From Actinomycetota bacterium (lineage in GTDB: Bacteria; Actinomycetota; Actinomycetes; Mycobacteriales; Mycobacteriaceae): 64,000 nucleotides of DNA. The notes under the pieces are model-generated. The model was not told where the DNA came from, did not search any database, and saw only the letters and a list, made by a program, of their open reading frames with translations. Of this stretch, positions 9,329 to 19,896 are shown one piece after another (position 1 is the stretch's first letter; each line of letters starts with the position of its first letter). Position numbers and translations under genes: made by a program. The DNA is taken from the NCBI GenBank assembly GCA_018268465.1, contig JAFDWN010000010.1, positions 168,849-232,848 on the forward strand, in the 5' to 3' direction.

Positions 9329-12300
9329 GTGCCCAGCGGTGACGTCAGATCCGAGCGGAGTCACCGCATCGCCCGGTTGATCGCCGTCCTGGCCGGCCTG
9401 GCCGGTGTGGTGCTGTGCGGGCTGGCGCCGCTGCTGCCGGTCAAACAGGCCACCGCGACGATCACCTGGCCCCAGGCGCCGACGGCGGCCGACGGGATGA
9501 TCGGCGACGTCACCGCGCCGCTGGTGTCGGGCGCTCCCCTGACCCTCGACGTGTCGATCCCGTGCCGGGCGGTGGCATCGCTGCCCGCCAGCGGCGGTCT
9601 GGTGTTCTCCACCATTCCCCCCGCCGGTATCGACGCCAGCCGCAACGGCCTGTTCGTCCGGGCCAATGCCGACACCGTCGTCGTCGCGATCCGCGACTCC
9701 GTCGCCGCGGTGGCCCCGCGTGCCGCGGTTGCGTCCGGCGCCTGCAGTGAACTGCGCATGTGGGCAAACCCCAGCGGCGTCGGCGCCGACTTCGCCGGTA
9801 TCCCCGGGGCCGCCGGAACACTGTCGGTCGACAAGAAGCCGCAGGTCGCGGGCATCTTCACGGAATTGCGTGTCCCGGCGCAGCCGGGTCTGTCGGCGCG
9901 GGTCGACATCGACACCCGATTCATCAGCTCCCCCACGCTGCTGAAATTGGCGGTGATGGTGCTCGGAGTCGCCGCCGTGGTGGCCTCGATCGTCGCCCTG
10001 GCTGTGCTGGACCGCGCCGGCAGCCGCGCCGTGCCGCACGCCTGGCGCCGGTTCTGGCGGGCCGGGGTGTCGACGTGGCTGGCCGACGCCGGCGTCATCG
10101 GCACCCTGCTGCTGTGGCATCTGATCGGGGCGCTGTCCGCCGACGACGGCTACAACCTCACCATCGCGCGGGTCTCCGCCGACGCCGGTTACACGGCCAA
10201 CTACTACCGCTACTTCGGGGCCACCGAGGCGCCGTTCGACTGGTACCAGTCGGTGCTGGCCCAGTTCGCCGCGGTCAGCACCGCCAGCGTGTGGATGCGG
10301 GTGCCCGCCACGCTGGCCGGCATCGGCACGTGGCTGCTGCTGAGCCGCTGGGTGATCCCGCGACTGGGGCGGCGGCTGGCCGTCAACCGTGTCACGGTGT
10401 GGACCGGCGGGGCGGTGTTCCTGGCCGCGTGGCTGCCGTTCAACAACGGGCTGCGCCCCGAACCGCTCATCGCCTTCGGAGTGGTCGCGGTGTGGGTGCT
10501 CGTCGAGGCGGCCATCGGCACCCGGCGGCTGTGGCCCGCCGCCGTGGCAATCGTGGTCGCGGTGTTCAGCGTGACGCTGGCGCCGCAGGGCCTCATCGCG
10601 CTGGCGCCGCTGCTGGTCGGTGCGCGAGCGGTGGCGACCGTGATCCGCGACCGGCGCCCCGCGCTGGGCCTGGCCGCACAACTGGCGCCGCTGGCCGCCG
10701 CACTGGCGACGATCTTCGTGGTGGTCTTCCGCGACCAGACGCTGGCGACGGTCGCCGAATCCGCGCGCATCAAGTACGTCGTCGGCCCGACGATCGCCTG
10801 GTATCAGGACTTCCTGCGGTACTACTTCCTGACCGTCGAGGAGAGCGTCGACGGATCGCTGACGCGGCGCTTCTCCGTGCTGGTGATGCTGCTGTGCCTG
10901 TTCGGGCTGCTCACCGTGCTGCTGCGGCGCGGCGGTGTGCCCGGCACCGTCAAGGGCCCGGTGTGGCGGCTGCTCGGCAGCACCGCCGTCGGCCTGCTGC
11001 TGCTGACCTTCACCCCCACCAAGTGGGCGGTGCAGTTCGGTGCGTTCGCGGGTCTGGCCGGCGCGCTCGGAGCGGTGACGGCGTTCGCGTTCTCCCGGGT
11101 CGGGCTGCAGAGCCGACGCAACCTCGCGCTGTACGTGACCGCGCTGCTGTTCGTCCTCGCGTGGGCGACATCGGGGATCAACGGCTGGTTCTACGTCGGC
11201 AACTACGGGGTGCCGTGGTTCGACAAACAGCCGGTCGTCGCCGGACGCCCCGTCACCACGATGTTCCTGGTGCTGGCCATCCTCACCGGGCTGGTCGCCG
11301 CGTGGCTGCACTTCCGGATGGACTACGCCGGGCACACCGAGGTCAAGAACACCCGGCGCAACCGGGTGCTGGCGTCGACCCCGCTGCTGGTGGTGGCCAG
11401 CATCATGGTGGTGCTGGAAGTCGGCTCCATGTTCAAGGGCGCCGTGCAGCGCTACCCCGTGTACACCACCGCCAAGGCCAACGTGTCCGCCCTGGCCGGG
11501 CTGGTTTCCGGGGGCGGGCCGCCGAGCTGCGCCATGGCCGACGACGTCCTGGTCGAACCCGACACCAACGCGGGCATGCTGGCACCGGTGCCCGGCCAGC
11601 GCTACGGCGAATACGGGCCGCTGGGCGGCGAGGATCCCGTCGGGTTCACCCCCAACGGTGTCAGCGACACCCTGGAGCCCGCCGAACCCGTCGTCGGCAA
11701 CCCCGGCACCGTGAACTCCGACGCCCCGCCGGACAAACCCAACGTCGGCATCGCCTACGCGGCGGGCACCGGCGGCGGCTACGGCCCCGAGGGCGTCAAC
11801 GGTTCACGCGTGTACCTGCCGTTCGGGCTCGACCCCGCCCGCACCCCGGTGATGGGCAGCTTCGGCGAGAACACCTTCGCGGCCAAGGCCACCTCCGCCT
11901 GGTACCAGCTGCCGCCCCGCACCCCGGATCGGCCGCTGGTCACCGTGGCCGCGGCGGGCGCCATCTGGTCCTACGACGAGGAACGCAACTTCAACTACGG
12001 GCAGTCGCTGAAACTGCAGTGGGGCGTGCAGCGCCCCGACGGCAGCTACCAGGCCCTTTCGGAAGTGCAGCCCATCGACGTCGTACCGCAGAAGGCGTGG
12101 CGCAACCTGCGGTTCCCGCTGAGCTGGGCGCCGCCGGAGGCCAACGTGGCGCGCATCGTCGCCGACGACCCCAACCTGTCCGACGACCAGTGGTTCGCGT
12201 TCACCCCGCCCCGGGTGCCGGTGCTGCAGACCGCCAGTGAATTCCTCGGCCCGCAGACCCCGGTGCTGATGGACATCGCGACCGCCGCGAACTTCCCCTG

Positions 12301-12619
12301 CCAGCGCCCGTTCGCCGAACACCTCGGGGTGGCCGAACTGCCCGAGTACCGGATCCTGCCGAACTTCAAACAGGTGGTGGTGTCGTCCAACCAGTGGCAG
12401 AGCGCCCAGGACGGCGGGCCGTTCCTGTTCATCCAGGCGCTGCTGACCACCTCGACGATCCCCAGTTACCTGCGCGACGACTGGTACCGCGACTGGGGTT
12501 CGATCGAACGCTACGACCGGGTGGTGTCCGCGGCGCAGGCACCCGACGCCGTCATCGACGAAGGGACGATGCGCGTGTTCGGTTGGCATCGCATCGGACC
12601 GATCAGGGCACTGCCGTGA
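9329..12619 (+). CDS. embA: Arabinosyltransferase EmbA
   Basis: EmbA pairs with EmbB to build the branched hexa-arabinofuranosyl ends of arabinogalactan. The 1096-residue protein has the shared Emb layout: first membrane helix near residue 20, a periplasmic jelly-roll domain to about residue 205, the catalytic Asp272-Asp273 in ADDGYNL, the NYYRYFG motif, a multi-helix membrane core with FTPTKW, and a C-terminal domain with [13 protein letters not shown] and [12 protein letters not shown]. The start is GTG 9329; a TANNNT hexamer upstream suggests a separate promoter. The final TGA overlaps the embB GTG (GTGA), so embA and embB are translationally coupled. Confidence 0.95.
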   Translation: MPSGDVRSERSHRIARLIAVLAGLAGVVLCGLAPLLPVKQATATITWPQAPTAADGMIGDVTAPLVSGAPLTLDVSIPCRAVASLPASGGLVFSTIPPAGIDASRNGLFVRANADTVVVAIRDSVAAVAPRAAVASGACSELRMWANPSGVGADFAGIPGAAGTLSVDKKPQVAGIFTELRVPAQPGLSARVDIDTRFISSPTLLKLAVMVLGVAAVVASIVALAVLDRAGSRAVPHAWRRFWRAGVSTWLADAGVIGTLLLWHLIGALSADDGYNLTIARVSADAGYTANYYRYFGATEAPFDWYQSVLAQFAAVSTASVWMRVPATLAGIGTWLLLSRWVIPRLGRRLAVNRVTVWTGGAVFLAAWLPFNNGLRPEPLIAFGVVAVWVLVEAAIGTRRLWPAAVAIVVAVFSVTLAPQGLIALAPLLVGARAVATVIRDRRPALGLAAQLAPLAAALATIFVVVFRDQTLATVAESARIKYVVGPTIAWYQDFLRYYFLTVEESVDGSLTRRFSVLVMLLCLFGLLTVLLRRGGVPGTVKGPVWRLLGSTAVGLLLLTFTPTKWAVQFGAFAGLAGALGAVTAFAFSRVGLQSRRNLALYVTALLFVLAWATSGINGWFYVGNYGVPWFDKQPVVAGRPVTTMFLVLAILTGLVAAWLHFRMDYAGHTEVKNTRRNRVLASTPLLVVASIMVVLEVGSMFKGAVQRYPVYTTAKANVSALAGLVSGGGPPSCAMADDVLVEPDTNAGMLAPVPGQRYGEYGPLGGEDPVGFTPNGVSDTLEPAEPVVGNPGTVNSDAPPDKPNVGIAYAAGTGGGYGPEGVNGSRVYLPFGLDPARTPVMGSFGENTFAAKATSAWYQLPPRTPDRPLVTVAAAGAIWSYDEERNFNYGQSLKLQWGVQRPDGSYQALSEVQPIDVVPQKAWRNLRFPLSWAPPEANVARIVADDPNLSDDQWFAFTPPRVPVLQTASEFLGPQTPVLMDIATAANFPCQRPFAEHLGVAELPEYRILPNFKQVVVSSNQWQSAQDGGPFLFIQALLTTSTIPSYLRDDWYRDWGSIERYDRVVSAAQAPDAVIDEGTMRVFGWHRIGPIRALP

Positions 12620-15600
12620 CCGCCACCCTCACCGCGCCCGCGACGCGCGACGACGCCGCAGACGTGACGATCGCCCGCTGGGTGGCGATGGTCGCCGGCC
12701 TGCTCGGTTTCGTGCTGTCCGTGCTGACACCGTTGCTGCCGGTGGTGCAGACCACCGCGGCGCTCACCTGGCCGCAGAACGGGCAACTCGGCAACGTGAC
12801 GGCGCCGCTCATCGCCCAGGCTCCGGTCACCCTGCAGGCGACCATCCCCTGCCAGGTGATCCGCGACCTGCCGCCCTCGGGCGGCCTGGTGCTGGGCACC
12901 GCCCCCGCCGAGGCCAAACAGGCCGCGCTGAACGCGCTGTTCGTCAATGTCACCGCCACCCGGGTCGACGTCACCGACCGCAACGTGGTGGTGGCCAGCG
13001 TCCCGCGCAACCGGGTCACCGCGCCGGAGTGCGATCGCATCGAGATCACCTCCTCGGAAGCCGGGACCTACGCCACCTTCGTCGGGCTCACCAAACAGGC
13101 CGAACCGGGTGAACCGGCGGGCGGAGATGCGGGCGGCGGACCCGGTGCTCAGGACCAGGAGCAGGGCCAGGAGCAGCGGACCGGGTTCCCCGACCCGAAT
13201 CTGCGCCCGGCCATCGTCGGTGTATTCACCGACCTCACCGGGCCCGCGCCGGCCGGGCTCTCGTTCTCGGCGACCATCGACACCCGCTTCACCACCACCC
13301 CGACAGCGCTGAAGCTCACCGCGATCGTGCTGGCCATCGTGTCCACGGTCATCGCGCTGCTGGCGCTGTGGCGCCTGGACCGCCTCGACGGGCGCCGGAT
13401 GCGCCGGGTGATCCCCGGGCGCTGGCGCACCTTCACCACCGTCGACACCGCGGTGATCGGCGGCTTCCTGGTCTGGTACGTCGCCGGGGCGAACTCCTCG
13501 GATGACGGCTACATCCTCGGAATGGCCCGGGTGGCCGACCACGCCGGCTACATGTCGAACTACTTCCGCTGGTTCGGCAGCCCCGAGGACCCATTCGGCT
13601 GGTACTACAACCTGCTCGCGCTGATGACCCGGGTCAGCGACGCCAGCATCTGGATCCGGCTGCCCGACCTGGTCTGCGCGCTGGTGTGCTGGCTGCTGCT
13701 GTCGCGGGAGGTGCTGCCCCGGCTGGGGCCGTCGGTGGTGGCCAGCAGACCGGCGCTGTGGACGGCGGGCATGGTGCTGCTGGCGGCGTGGATGCCGTTC
13801 AACAACGGGCTGCGCCCCGAGGGGCAGATCGCCACCGGCGCGCTCATCACCTACGTGCTGATCGAACGCGCGATCGGCTCGGGACGGCTGACCCCCGCCG
13901 CGCTGGCGATCGTCACCGCCTCGTTCACGCTGGGCATCCAGCCGACCGGGCTGATCGCCGTCGCCGCGCTGGTGGCCGGCGGACGGCCCATCCTGCGCAT
14001 CATCGTGCGCCGCCGCGCGACGCTGGGTCTGTGGCCGCTGCTGGCGCCGCTGCTCGCCGCCGGAACCGTGGTGCTCGCCGTCGTATTCGCCGACCAGACG
14101 CTGGCCACGGTGCTGGAGGCCACCCGGATCCGCACCGCGATCGGGCCGAGCCAGGAGTGGTACACCGAGAACCTGCGCTACTACTACCTGATCCTGCAGA
14201 CCGTCGACGGGTCGGTGTCGCGGCGGTTCGGCTTCCTGATCACCGCCCTCAGCCTGTTCACCGCGATGTTCATCATGCTGCGCCGCAAACGGGTGCCCGG
14301 CGTCGCGCGCGGACCGGCGTGGCGGCTGATGGGCATCATCTTCGCGACGATGTTCTTCCTGATGTTCACCCCGACCAAATGGGTGCACCACTTCGGACTG
14401 TTCGCGGCGGTGGGTGCGGCGATGGCGGCGCTGGCCACGGTGCTGGTGTCGCCGGCGGTGCTGCGCTGGTCGCGTAACCGGATGGCGTTCCTGGCCGCGC
14501 TGCTGTTCCTGATGGCGCTGTGCTGGGCGTCGACGAACGGCTGGTGGTACGTGTCCACCTTCGGTGTCCCGTTCAACAACGACGTGCCGGCGATCGGCGG
14601 GGTGACCGTCAGCACGATCTTCTTCACGCTGTTCGGGTTCGCCGCGCTGTACTCGCTGTGGTTGCACTTCGCGCCGCGCGACCGCGGTGAGGGCCGGGTG
14701 GCCCGGCTGCTGACGGCGGCGCCGATCCCGATCGCCGCAGGGTTCATGGTGGTGGCGTTCGTCGCGTCGATGCTCATCGGCGCGGTCCGCCAGTACCCGA
14801 CCTACTCCAACGCGTGGGCCAACCTGCGCGCGTTCACCGGCGGCTGCGGGATGGCCGACGACGTGCTGGTGGAACCCGACCCCAACGACGGATTCCTGAC
14901 ACCGCTGCCCGCCGGTGCGGGCGGCTGGGGGCCGCTGGGCCCGTTGGGCGGCACCGGTCCCGTCGGATTCACCTCCAACGGGGTGCCCGACCACATCGTC
15001 GCCGAGTCGATCCGGCTGAACAATCCCAAACCCGGCACCGACGCCGACTGGGATCAGCCGGTCACCCTCGACGAACCCGGCGTCAACGGCTCCACCGTCC
15101 CGCTGCCCTACGGTCTGGACCCGGCGCGGGTGCCGGTCGCGGGCAGCTACGTCGAGGGTCCGCAGCAGCAGAGCAGACTGGCCTCTGCGTGGTATCAGCT
15201 GCCCGCACCCGACGATGCGCATCCGCTGGTCGTGGTGACGGCCGCGGGCACCATCACCGGCTACAGCGTCGCCGAGGGGCGCACCGAGGGCCAGGCGGTG
15301 GAGCTGGAGTTCGCCACGGCGGGACCCGACGGGGCTCCCGTCCCCGGCGGGCGGCTGGTGCCCTACGACGTCGGCATCACCCCGTCGTGGCGCAATCTGC
15401 GGTTCGACCGCGCCCAGATCCCCGCCGACGCGACGTTTGTGCGGGTGATCGCCGACGATCTGTCCCTGACCCGCGGGGACTGGGTGGCGGTGACGCCGCC
15501 GCGCGTGCCGGAACTGCGGTCGGTGCAGGAGTACGTCGGGTCCGATCAGCCGGTGATGATGGACTGGGCGGTCGGGCTCGTGTTCCCGTGCCAGCAGCCG

Positions 15601-15900
15601 ATGCTGCACGCCAACGGGGTCACCGAGATCCCGCGGTTCCGGATCACCCCCGACTACTACGCGAAGCTGCAGAGCACCGACACGTGGCAGGACGGGATGA
15701 ACGGCGGCCTGCTGGGCATCAGCGACCTGCTGCTGCGGGCCCACGTCATGGCCACCTACCTGTCTCGCGACTGGGGTCAGGACTGGGGTTCGTTGCGGCG
15801 GTTCGACACCATCGTCGACGCCGAGCCCGCGCAGATCGAATTGGGCACCGCCACCCGCAGCGGGTGGTGGAAGTCCGGTGAGATGCGCATCCAGCCCTGA
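12616..15900 (+). CDS. embB: Arabinosyltransferase EmbB
   Basis: EmbB is the main ethambutol target and partner of EmbA in arabinogalactan arabinan synthesis. The product has 1094 residues (1098 in M. tuberculosis). The catalytic pair is Asp296-Asp297 in [10 protein letters not shown]. The residue equivalent to M. tuberculosis Met306, the classic ethambutol-resistance codon, is Met303 encoded by ATG at 13522-13524, so it is wild-type-like here. A Gly/Gln/Glu-rich insertion lies in the periplasmic domain near 13110-13190. The C-terminal domain carries [13 protein letters not shown]. The GTG start overlaps the embA stop by four bases. The stop codon lies within a hairpin shared with the converging kinase gene. 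Confidence 0.96.
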   Translation: MTATLTAPATRDDAADVTIARWVAMVAGLLGFVLSVLTPLLPVVQTTAALTWPQNGQLGNVTAPLIAQAPVTLQATIPCQVIRDLPPSGGLVLGTAPAEAKQAALNALFVNVTATRVDVTDRNVVVASVPRNRVTAPECDRIEITSSEAGTYATFVGLTKQAEPGEPAGGDAGGGPGAQDQEQGQEQRTGFPDPNLRPAIVGVFTDLTGPAPAGLSFSATIDTRFTTTPTALKLTAIVLAIVSTVIALLALWRLDRLDGRRMRRVIPGRWRTFTTVDTAVIGGFLVWYVAGANSSDDGYILGMARVADHAGYMSNYFRWFGSPEDPFGWYYNLLALMTRVSDASIWIRLPDLVCALVCWLLLSREVLPRLGPSVVASRPALWTAGMVLLAAWMPFNNGLRPEGQIATGALITYVLIERAIGSGRLTPAALAIVTASFTLGIQPTGLIAVAALVAGGRPILRIIVRRRATLGLWPLLAPLLAAGTVVLAVVFADQTLATVLEATRIRTAIGPSQEWYTENLRYYYLILQTVDGSVSRRFGFLITALSLFTAMFIMLRRKRVPGVARGPAWRLMGIIFATMFFLMFTPTKWVHHFGLFAAVGAAMAALATVLVSPAVLRWSRNRMAFLAALLFLMALCWASTNGWWYVSTFGVPFNNDVPAIGGVTVSTIFFTLFGFAALYSLWLHFAPRDRGEGRVARLLTAAPIPIAAGFMVVAFVASMLIGAVRQYPTYSNAWANLRAFTGGCGMADDVLVEPDPNDGFLTPLPAGAGGWGPLGPLGGTGPVGFTSNGVPDHIVAESIRLNNPKPGTDADWDQPVTLDEPGVNGSTVPLPYGLDPARVPVAGSYVEGPQQQSRLASAWYQLPAPDDAHPLVVVTAAGTITGYSVAEGRTEGQAVELEFATAGPDGAPVPGGRLVPYDVGITPSWRNLRFDRAQIPADATFVRVIADDLSLTRGDWVAVTPPRVPELRSVQEYVGSDQPVMMDWAVGLVFPCQQPMLHANGVTEIPRFRITPDYYAKLQSTDTWQDGMNGGLLGISDLLLRAHVMATYLSRDWGQDWGSLRRFDTIVDAEPAQIELGTATRSGWWKSGEMRIQP

Positions 15901-15916
15901 TTTCCCGGGTCAGGGC
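15894..15916. terminator. Hairpin between convergent embB and kinase genes
   Basis: GCCCTGA (15894-15900) pairs with TCAGGGC (15910-15916) across a 9-base loop. Each arm contains the stop codon of one gene, and only 9 bases separate the genes. A bidirectional terminator or end-stabilising hairpin is likely; there is no U-tract on either side. Confidence 0.5.
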
Positions 15917-17307
15917 GCCGGGTCGCCGCCGTCCTGGGCGGGCTCGTCGGCGATCCCGTCAGCCGCGTTGTGCCGGACGATGTCCTGATAGCACTCCAGC
16001 CTGCTGTCACCGGTCTGCTCCATGCAGACCCGGACCGGCGCCTCGGTCTCCGGGGCGTACACGGGTTCGCCGGGCGCGGGTGTGACGGTCGGGCTGGCGA
16101 TGGTGCCGGGGTACATCGACCAGATCGAGTCGTTGGTCATCGGCAGATGCGCACAGTACGCGGGCTGACCCTCGTCGGTGATGCCCGCCGACCCCAGCGT
16201 CGCGCAGTCGGCGCCGACCACGACCACCGGAAGCACCGGCGGCGCGGGGGCGGCCGGGGTTGGCGCCGCCGTAGCGGCCTGCTGCGCCGGATGCGGACGC
16301 AGCCAGTCGAACGCGACGTAGCCGACGGCGCCGAGCGCCAGCAGGACCAGCGCGGCGGCCACCCCGATGCGGCCGCGGGCGGGTTTCTCGCCCGATCTGG
16401 CATGCCGCGGACCCGTCGCCGCCTTGGCCAGCATCGTCTCCCCGCCCGCACCCTCGATGGCGCCCACGGCGGCCAGCCGGTACTCCAGGGCCCGAGCGAA
16501 GTCGATACACCGGTCGTAGCGGTCTTCGGGTGCCTTGGCCAGCGCCTTGTCGAACACCGGGCCGGCGCCGGACAGTTCGGGGCGGCGCACCGCGATGGAC
16601 GGCGGATCGGCCGTCAGATGCTGGCTGATGACGACCGCCGGGTTGGAATGCTGGAACGGCGGGGTGCCGGTGAGCAGGTGGAATGCCGTGGAGGCCAGCG
16701 CGTACTGGTCGGCCCTGCCGTCGACGTCGTCACCCTTGAGCTGTTCGGGCGCGGCGTAGGCGACCGTGCCGACGGTCATGTTGGTGCCGGTCAGCCCACT
16801 GGCCTGGCCGATACGCCTGGCGATCCCGAAGTCGGCGAGCATGACCCGCTGTTCGGGTGCCTCGGGGTTGGACAGCAGGATGTTGGCCGGTTTGACGTCG
16901 CGGTGCAGGAGGCACTTCTGATGCGCGTAGTCCAGCGCCTCCGCCACCGCGGTCACGATTCGCACGACCTCACCGGGCGGCATGCCCTGGGGGTAGCGCT
17001 GGGCGAGCAGATGCGCCGCGTCGGTGCCCTCGACGTAATCCATCGCGATCCACAGCTGCCCCTCGAACTCGCCGCGGTCGTGGATCTCCACGATGTGGGG
17101 ATGCCACAGCGTCGAGACGACGTCGGCCTCCAGGTTGAACCGGGTGCGGTACTCCTCGTCGCAGCAGACGGAGTGGGTGAGCACCTTGAGGGCCTCGCGG
17201 CGGGGCAAGCGGGGGTGCTGTGCGAGGTAGACCTCGCCCATACCTCCCGCGCCGAGGGTTCGCACGATCGTGTACCCGGCGAAAACCTGGCTGCCCACCA
17301 ACGGCAT
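15910..17307 (-). CDS. Transmembrane Ser/Thr protein kinase (Pkn family)
   Basis: This eukaryotic-type kinase of 465 residues has a Gly-rich loop (GAGGMGEV), the ATP-binding Lys41 (EALKVL), the HRDVKPAN catalytic loop with Asp137, DFG at 159-161 and an activation segment with several Thr before APEQ. A membrane helix spans about residues 315-334, after a basic juxtamembrane region. A Pro/Ala-rich linker and a small extracytoplasmic domain follow, with four Cys that could form two disulfides. It resembles PknE/PknF-type kinases, but I cannot assign an orthologue. It converges on embB with 9 bases between stop codons. In M. tuberculosis PknH acts through EmbR on embCAB; a link here is only suggested by position. 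The ATG 17307 follows a TANNNT hexamer. Confidence 0.9.
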   Translation of the reverse strand: MPLVGSQVFAGYTIVRTLGAGGMGEVYLAQHPRLPRREALKVLTHSVCCDEEYRTRFNLEADVVSTLWHPHIVEIHDRGEFEGQLWIAMDYVEGTDAAHLLAQRYPQGMPPGEVVRIVTAVAEALDYAHQKCLLHRDVKPANILLSNPEAPEQRVMLADFGIARRIGQASGLTGTNMTVGTVAYAAPEQLKGDDVDGRADQYALASTAFHLLTGTPPFQHSNPAVVISQHLTADPPSIAVRRPELSGAGPVFDKALAKAPEDRYDRCIDFARALEYRLAAVGAIEGAGGETMLAKAATGPRHARSGEKPARGRIGVAAALVLLALGAVGYVAFDWLRPHPAQQAATAAPTPAAPAPPVLPVVVVGADCATLGSAGITDEGQPAYCAHLPMTNDSIWSMYPGTIASPTVTPAPGEPVYAPETEAPVRVCMEQTGDSRLECYQDIVRHNAADGIADEPAQDGGDPAP

Positions 17308-17313
17308 GGGCGA

Positions 17314-17319
17314 ATCCTA
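17314..17319 (-). promoter_or_regulatory. Predicted -10 hexamer for the kinase gene (leaderless)
   Basis: On the minus strand TAGGAT ends 6 bases before the kinase ATG at 17307, predicting a leaderless transcript separate from the accD4 operon upstream. Confidence 0.45.
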
Positions 17320-17357
17320 CAGTCGGCGCGGCGATCCCTCTCCCGGCGATCGACGGC

Positions 17358-17792
17358 TCACTGCCGGGTGTAGACGACCCGGCTGCCCAGCACGATGTCC
17401 TGCACCGACCGCCGCTGCCGGTCCACCGCCACCCACGCCAGGCCGATCGGCACCAGCACGCATCCGACGGCGCGCAGCAGCGCCACCGCCGGGCGCAGCC
17501 GCCCGCCGCGGCGCCCGACGACCCGCAAACCCATCACCACCGCACCGACCGTGCAGCCCGACACCGCCCAGCAACCCGCCAGATACAGCACCGACACGGC
17601 GATGCCCATCGCCGAGGAGAACACGACGCTGAGCGCGGGAAAGCGGAACGACGTCGGATTGAGCATCAGCGTCGTGAGGACCAGACCGACGTACAGCCCG
17701 CCGATGACGGCCCCCACGACCAGCAGGTCGATGAACGCCGCCACCCCCCTGCTGACGATGCCGGCGCGGCGCGATGGCTCCGGCTCGGTCAC
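17358..17792 (-). CDS. RDD-family membrane protein
   Basis: The 144-residue product has the RDD signature in RRAGIVSRGVAAFIDLLVV near the N-terminus, three to four hydrophobic segments, the GCTVGAVVMGLRVV motif and a terminal SVQDIVLGSRVVYTR typical of RDD proteins. RDD proteins are small membrane proteins; some take part in ion transport, most are uncharacterised. The GTG start overlaps the stop of the upstream gene by four bases (GTGA), so the two are coupled. A fused form of these two genes is plausible in other actinobacteria, which would suggest they act together. The domain is secure; the role is not known. Confidence 0.8.
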   Translation of the reverse strand: MTEPEPSRRAGIVSRGVAAFIDLLVVGAVIGGLYVGLVLTTLMLNPTSFRFPALSVVFSSAMGIAVSVLYLAGCWAVSGCTVGAVVMGLRVVGRRGGRLRPAVALLRAVGCVLVPIGLAWVAVDRQRRSVQDIVLGSRVVYTRQ

Positions 17793-18265
17793 CGGTCGTC
17801 TCGCTGCGGATCCCGTCCCAGCAGCCGGTCGACGAATCCCGACACCACGTCGTCGGCGCGCTCACCCTGGCTGCGCACATCGGTCATCACCTCGGCGGTC
17901 ACCGTGCCGGTGGACTCGCGGATGATCGCGGGCAGGTCGACGCCGTCGATGACCTCGTTGGCCAGCCCGACCAGGTCCACCCGCTGGCGGACCAGCCCGG
18001 TGAGGTCGATCTCGTCGAGCACCCGTTCGACCACCTGCACGACGACGTCGGTCACCACGGTTTTGACCGGGTCCGTCGCGCGTTCGATGACGTGCTCGCC
18101 CAGCGCGGTCAATTCGCTGCGACCCCGCTGCAGCTGGGGGCCGACCAGAGGCAGCCGCTCACAGACGCGGTACACATCCGCGGCGCCGGTGGCCGCCACC
18201 GCCGCGGCCCCGGCCGCGAGCGTCACCGCCGGATGTTTGAGCAGGTGCTTGAGGTCGGGCACCAC
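17789..18265 (-). CDS. Conserved hypothetical protein, partner of the RDD protein
   Basis: The product of about 158 residues has one hydrophobic segment near the N-terminus (AVTLAAGAAAVAATGA) followed by a charged helical region with repeated short units containing VDL/IDL, VIDGVDLPAIIREST and a closing RADDVVSGFVDRLLGR. Similar VDL-rich helical units precede RDD domains in actinobacterial proteins, so this is probably the separated N-terminal part of such a protein. The start is GTG 18265 (or GTG 18262), 17 bases after the accD4 stop; farther upstream codons lie inside accD4. It ends overlapping the RDD gene. No enzymatic motif is visible. Confidence 0.65.
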   Translation of the reverse strand: MVPDLKHLLKHPAVTLAAGAAAVAATGAADVYRVCERLPLVGPQLQRGRSELTALGEHVIERATDPVKTVVTDVVVQVVERVLDEIDLTGLVRQRVDLVGLANEVIDGVDLPAIIRESTGTVTAEVMTDVRSQGERADDVVSGFVDRLLGRDPQRDDR

Positions 18266-18282
18266 AGCATCGTAGTGGCGGT

Positions 18283-19848
18283 TTAGATCGGAATGAGGCC
18301 GTGTTTGCGCTGCACGCGGCTGATCTGTTTGTCGCGCAGCAGCCGCATCGCGGTGCGCAGCTGCAGCCGGGTCTCGTGCGGCTGGATCACCGCGTCGATG
18401 AAGCCCCGCTCGGCGGCGATGTAGGGGATCGCCATGTTGAGGTTGTAGCCCTCGATGAACTGGCGCCTGATCTCCTGCACCTCGGGGGCGGTCGGGTCGG
18501 GGAACCGTTTGACCAGCAGCTGAGCGGCACCCTCGGCGCCGATGACGGCGATCCGCGCGGTCGGCCACGCGAAGTTCAGGTCGGCGGTGAGCTGCTTGGA
18601 GCCCATCACCGCGTACGCGCCGCCGTAGGACTTGCGGATGGTGATGGTCACCTTCGGCACGTCGGCCTCGACGACGGAGTACAGGAAACGGCCGCCGCGT
18701 TTGATGATGCCGTTCTTCTCCTGCTCCACGCCGGGCAGGAAGCCGGGGGTGTCGACGACGAACACCAGCGGGATGTTGAATGCGTCGCAGAACCGCACGA
18801 ACCGCGCCGCCTTGTCGGAGGCCTCATTGTCGATGGCGCCCGACATGTGCATGGGCTGGTTGGCCACCACCCCGACGGGCCTGCCGTCGACGCGCGCGTA
18901 CCCGGTGATGACGGATTGGCCGGCCTGCGCGGCGACGTCGAGGAAGTCGCCGTCGTCGAAGATGCGCAGCAGGATCTCGTGCATGTCGTAGGCGGTGTTG
19001 TCGCTGTCCGGCACGATCGTGTCGAGTTCGAGGTCGTGCGGGGTGAGTTCGGGCTCCAGCCCGGGATTCACGACGGGCGCATCGTCGAAGGTGTTGGGCG
19101 GCAGGAAACCCAGGTAGTCCCGGACGTAGGCGAACGCGTCGGCCTCCGAGTCGACGACCTGGTGGATGTTGCCGTAGCGGGCCTGATGGTCGGCGCCGCC
19201 GAGTTCGTCGAGCGTCACGTCCTCACCGGTGACGTCCTTGATGACGTCCGGGCCGGTGACGAACATGTAGCCCTGGTCGCGCACCGCCACCACCAGGTCG
19301 GTCTGGATCGGCGAATACACCGCGCCCCCAGCGCATTTGCCGAGAATGACGGAGATCTGCGGCACCAGGCCGGAGAGCAGTTCGTGGCGGCGGCCGAGTT
19401 CGGCGTACCAGGCCAGCGACGTCACCGCGTCCTGGATGCGTGCGCCGCCGGAGTCGTTGATGCCGACGATCGGGCAGCCGACCATCGCCACCCACTCCAT
19501 GAGCCTGGCCACCTTGCGGCCGAACATCTCGCCGACCGAACCGCCGAACACCGTCTGGTCGTGGCTGAACACTCCGACCGGGCGGCCGTTGATGGTGCCG
19601 TGCCCGGTGACCACCCCGTCGCCGTAGAGCGCATTCGGGTCACCGGGGGTGCGGGCCAGCGCGCCGATCTCCAGGAAGCTGCCCGGGTCCAGCAGGGCGT
19701 GGATCCTGGCGCGAGCGGACGGAATCCCCTTCTTGTCACGCTTGGCCGCGGCCTTGTCACCGCCGGGTTCCTTGGCCAGTTCCAGCCGCTCGCGCAGCTC
19801 GGCCAGCTTCGCCGCGGTCGTCGCCTCCTGCGGTAGCGCTTCGGTCAC
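18283..19848 (-). CDS. accD4: Acyl-CoA carboxylase carboxyltransferase beta subunit AccD4
   Basis: AccD4 is the carboxyltransferase subunit that, with AccA3 and AccE5, carboxylates the long-chain acyl-CoA later condensed by Pks13 into mycolic acid. The 521-residue sequence shows both crotonase-fold halves: the acyl-CoA site GGARIQDAV with the oxyanion segment [10 protein letters not shown] in the N-domain, and the biotin-side [27 protein letters not shown] and [13 protein letters not shown] in the C-domain. Length matches M. tuberculosis AccD4. It lies 48 bases downstream of pks13 in the fadD32-pks13-accD4 operon. The ATG at 19848 gives the expected N-terminus. Confidence 0.95.
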   Translation of the reverse strand: MTEALPQEATTAAKLAELRERLELAKEPGGDKAAAKRDKKGIPSARARIHALLDPGSFLEIGALARTPGDPNALYGDGVVTGHGTINGRPVGVFSHDQTVFGGSVGEMFGRKVARLMEWVAMVGCPIVGINDSGGARIQDAVTSLAWYAELGRRHELLSGLVPQISVILGKCAGGAVYSPIQTDLVVAVRDQGYMFVTGPDVIKDVTGEDVTLDELGGADHQARYGNIHQVVDSEADAFAYVRDYLGFLPPNTFDDAPVVNPGLEPELTPHDLELDTIVPDSDNTAYDMHEILLRIFDDGDFLDVAAQAGQSVITGYARVDGRPVGVVANQPMHMSGAIDNEASDKAARFVRFCDAFNIPLVFVVDTPGFLPGVEQEKNGIIKRGGRFLYSVVEADVPKVTITIRKSYGGAYAVMGSKQLTADLNFAWPTARIAVIGAEGAAQLLVKRFPDPTAPEVQEIRRQFIEGYNLNMAIPYIAAERGFIDAVIQPHETRLQLRTAMRLLRDKQISRVQRKHGLIPI

Positions 19849-19896
19849 TGCGCCTGCCTCTCCTCGTGTTCAGCCGGGGCCCGGTGTCGGTTCGCC

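Noticed and set aside
12511..15744. Very long open frame on the minus strand across embB (over 1000 codons), with similar ones across embA and embC
   Set aside because: High-GC coding DNA leaves long open antisense frames; the products are Arg/Gly/His-rich low-complexity sequence, while the plus strand gives full-length Emb proteins.
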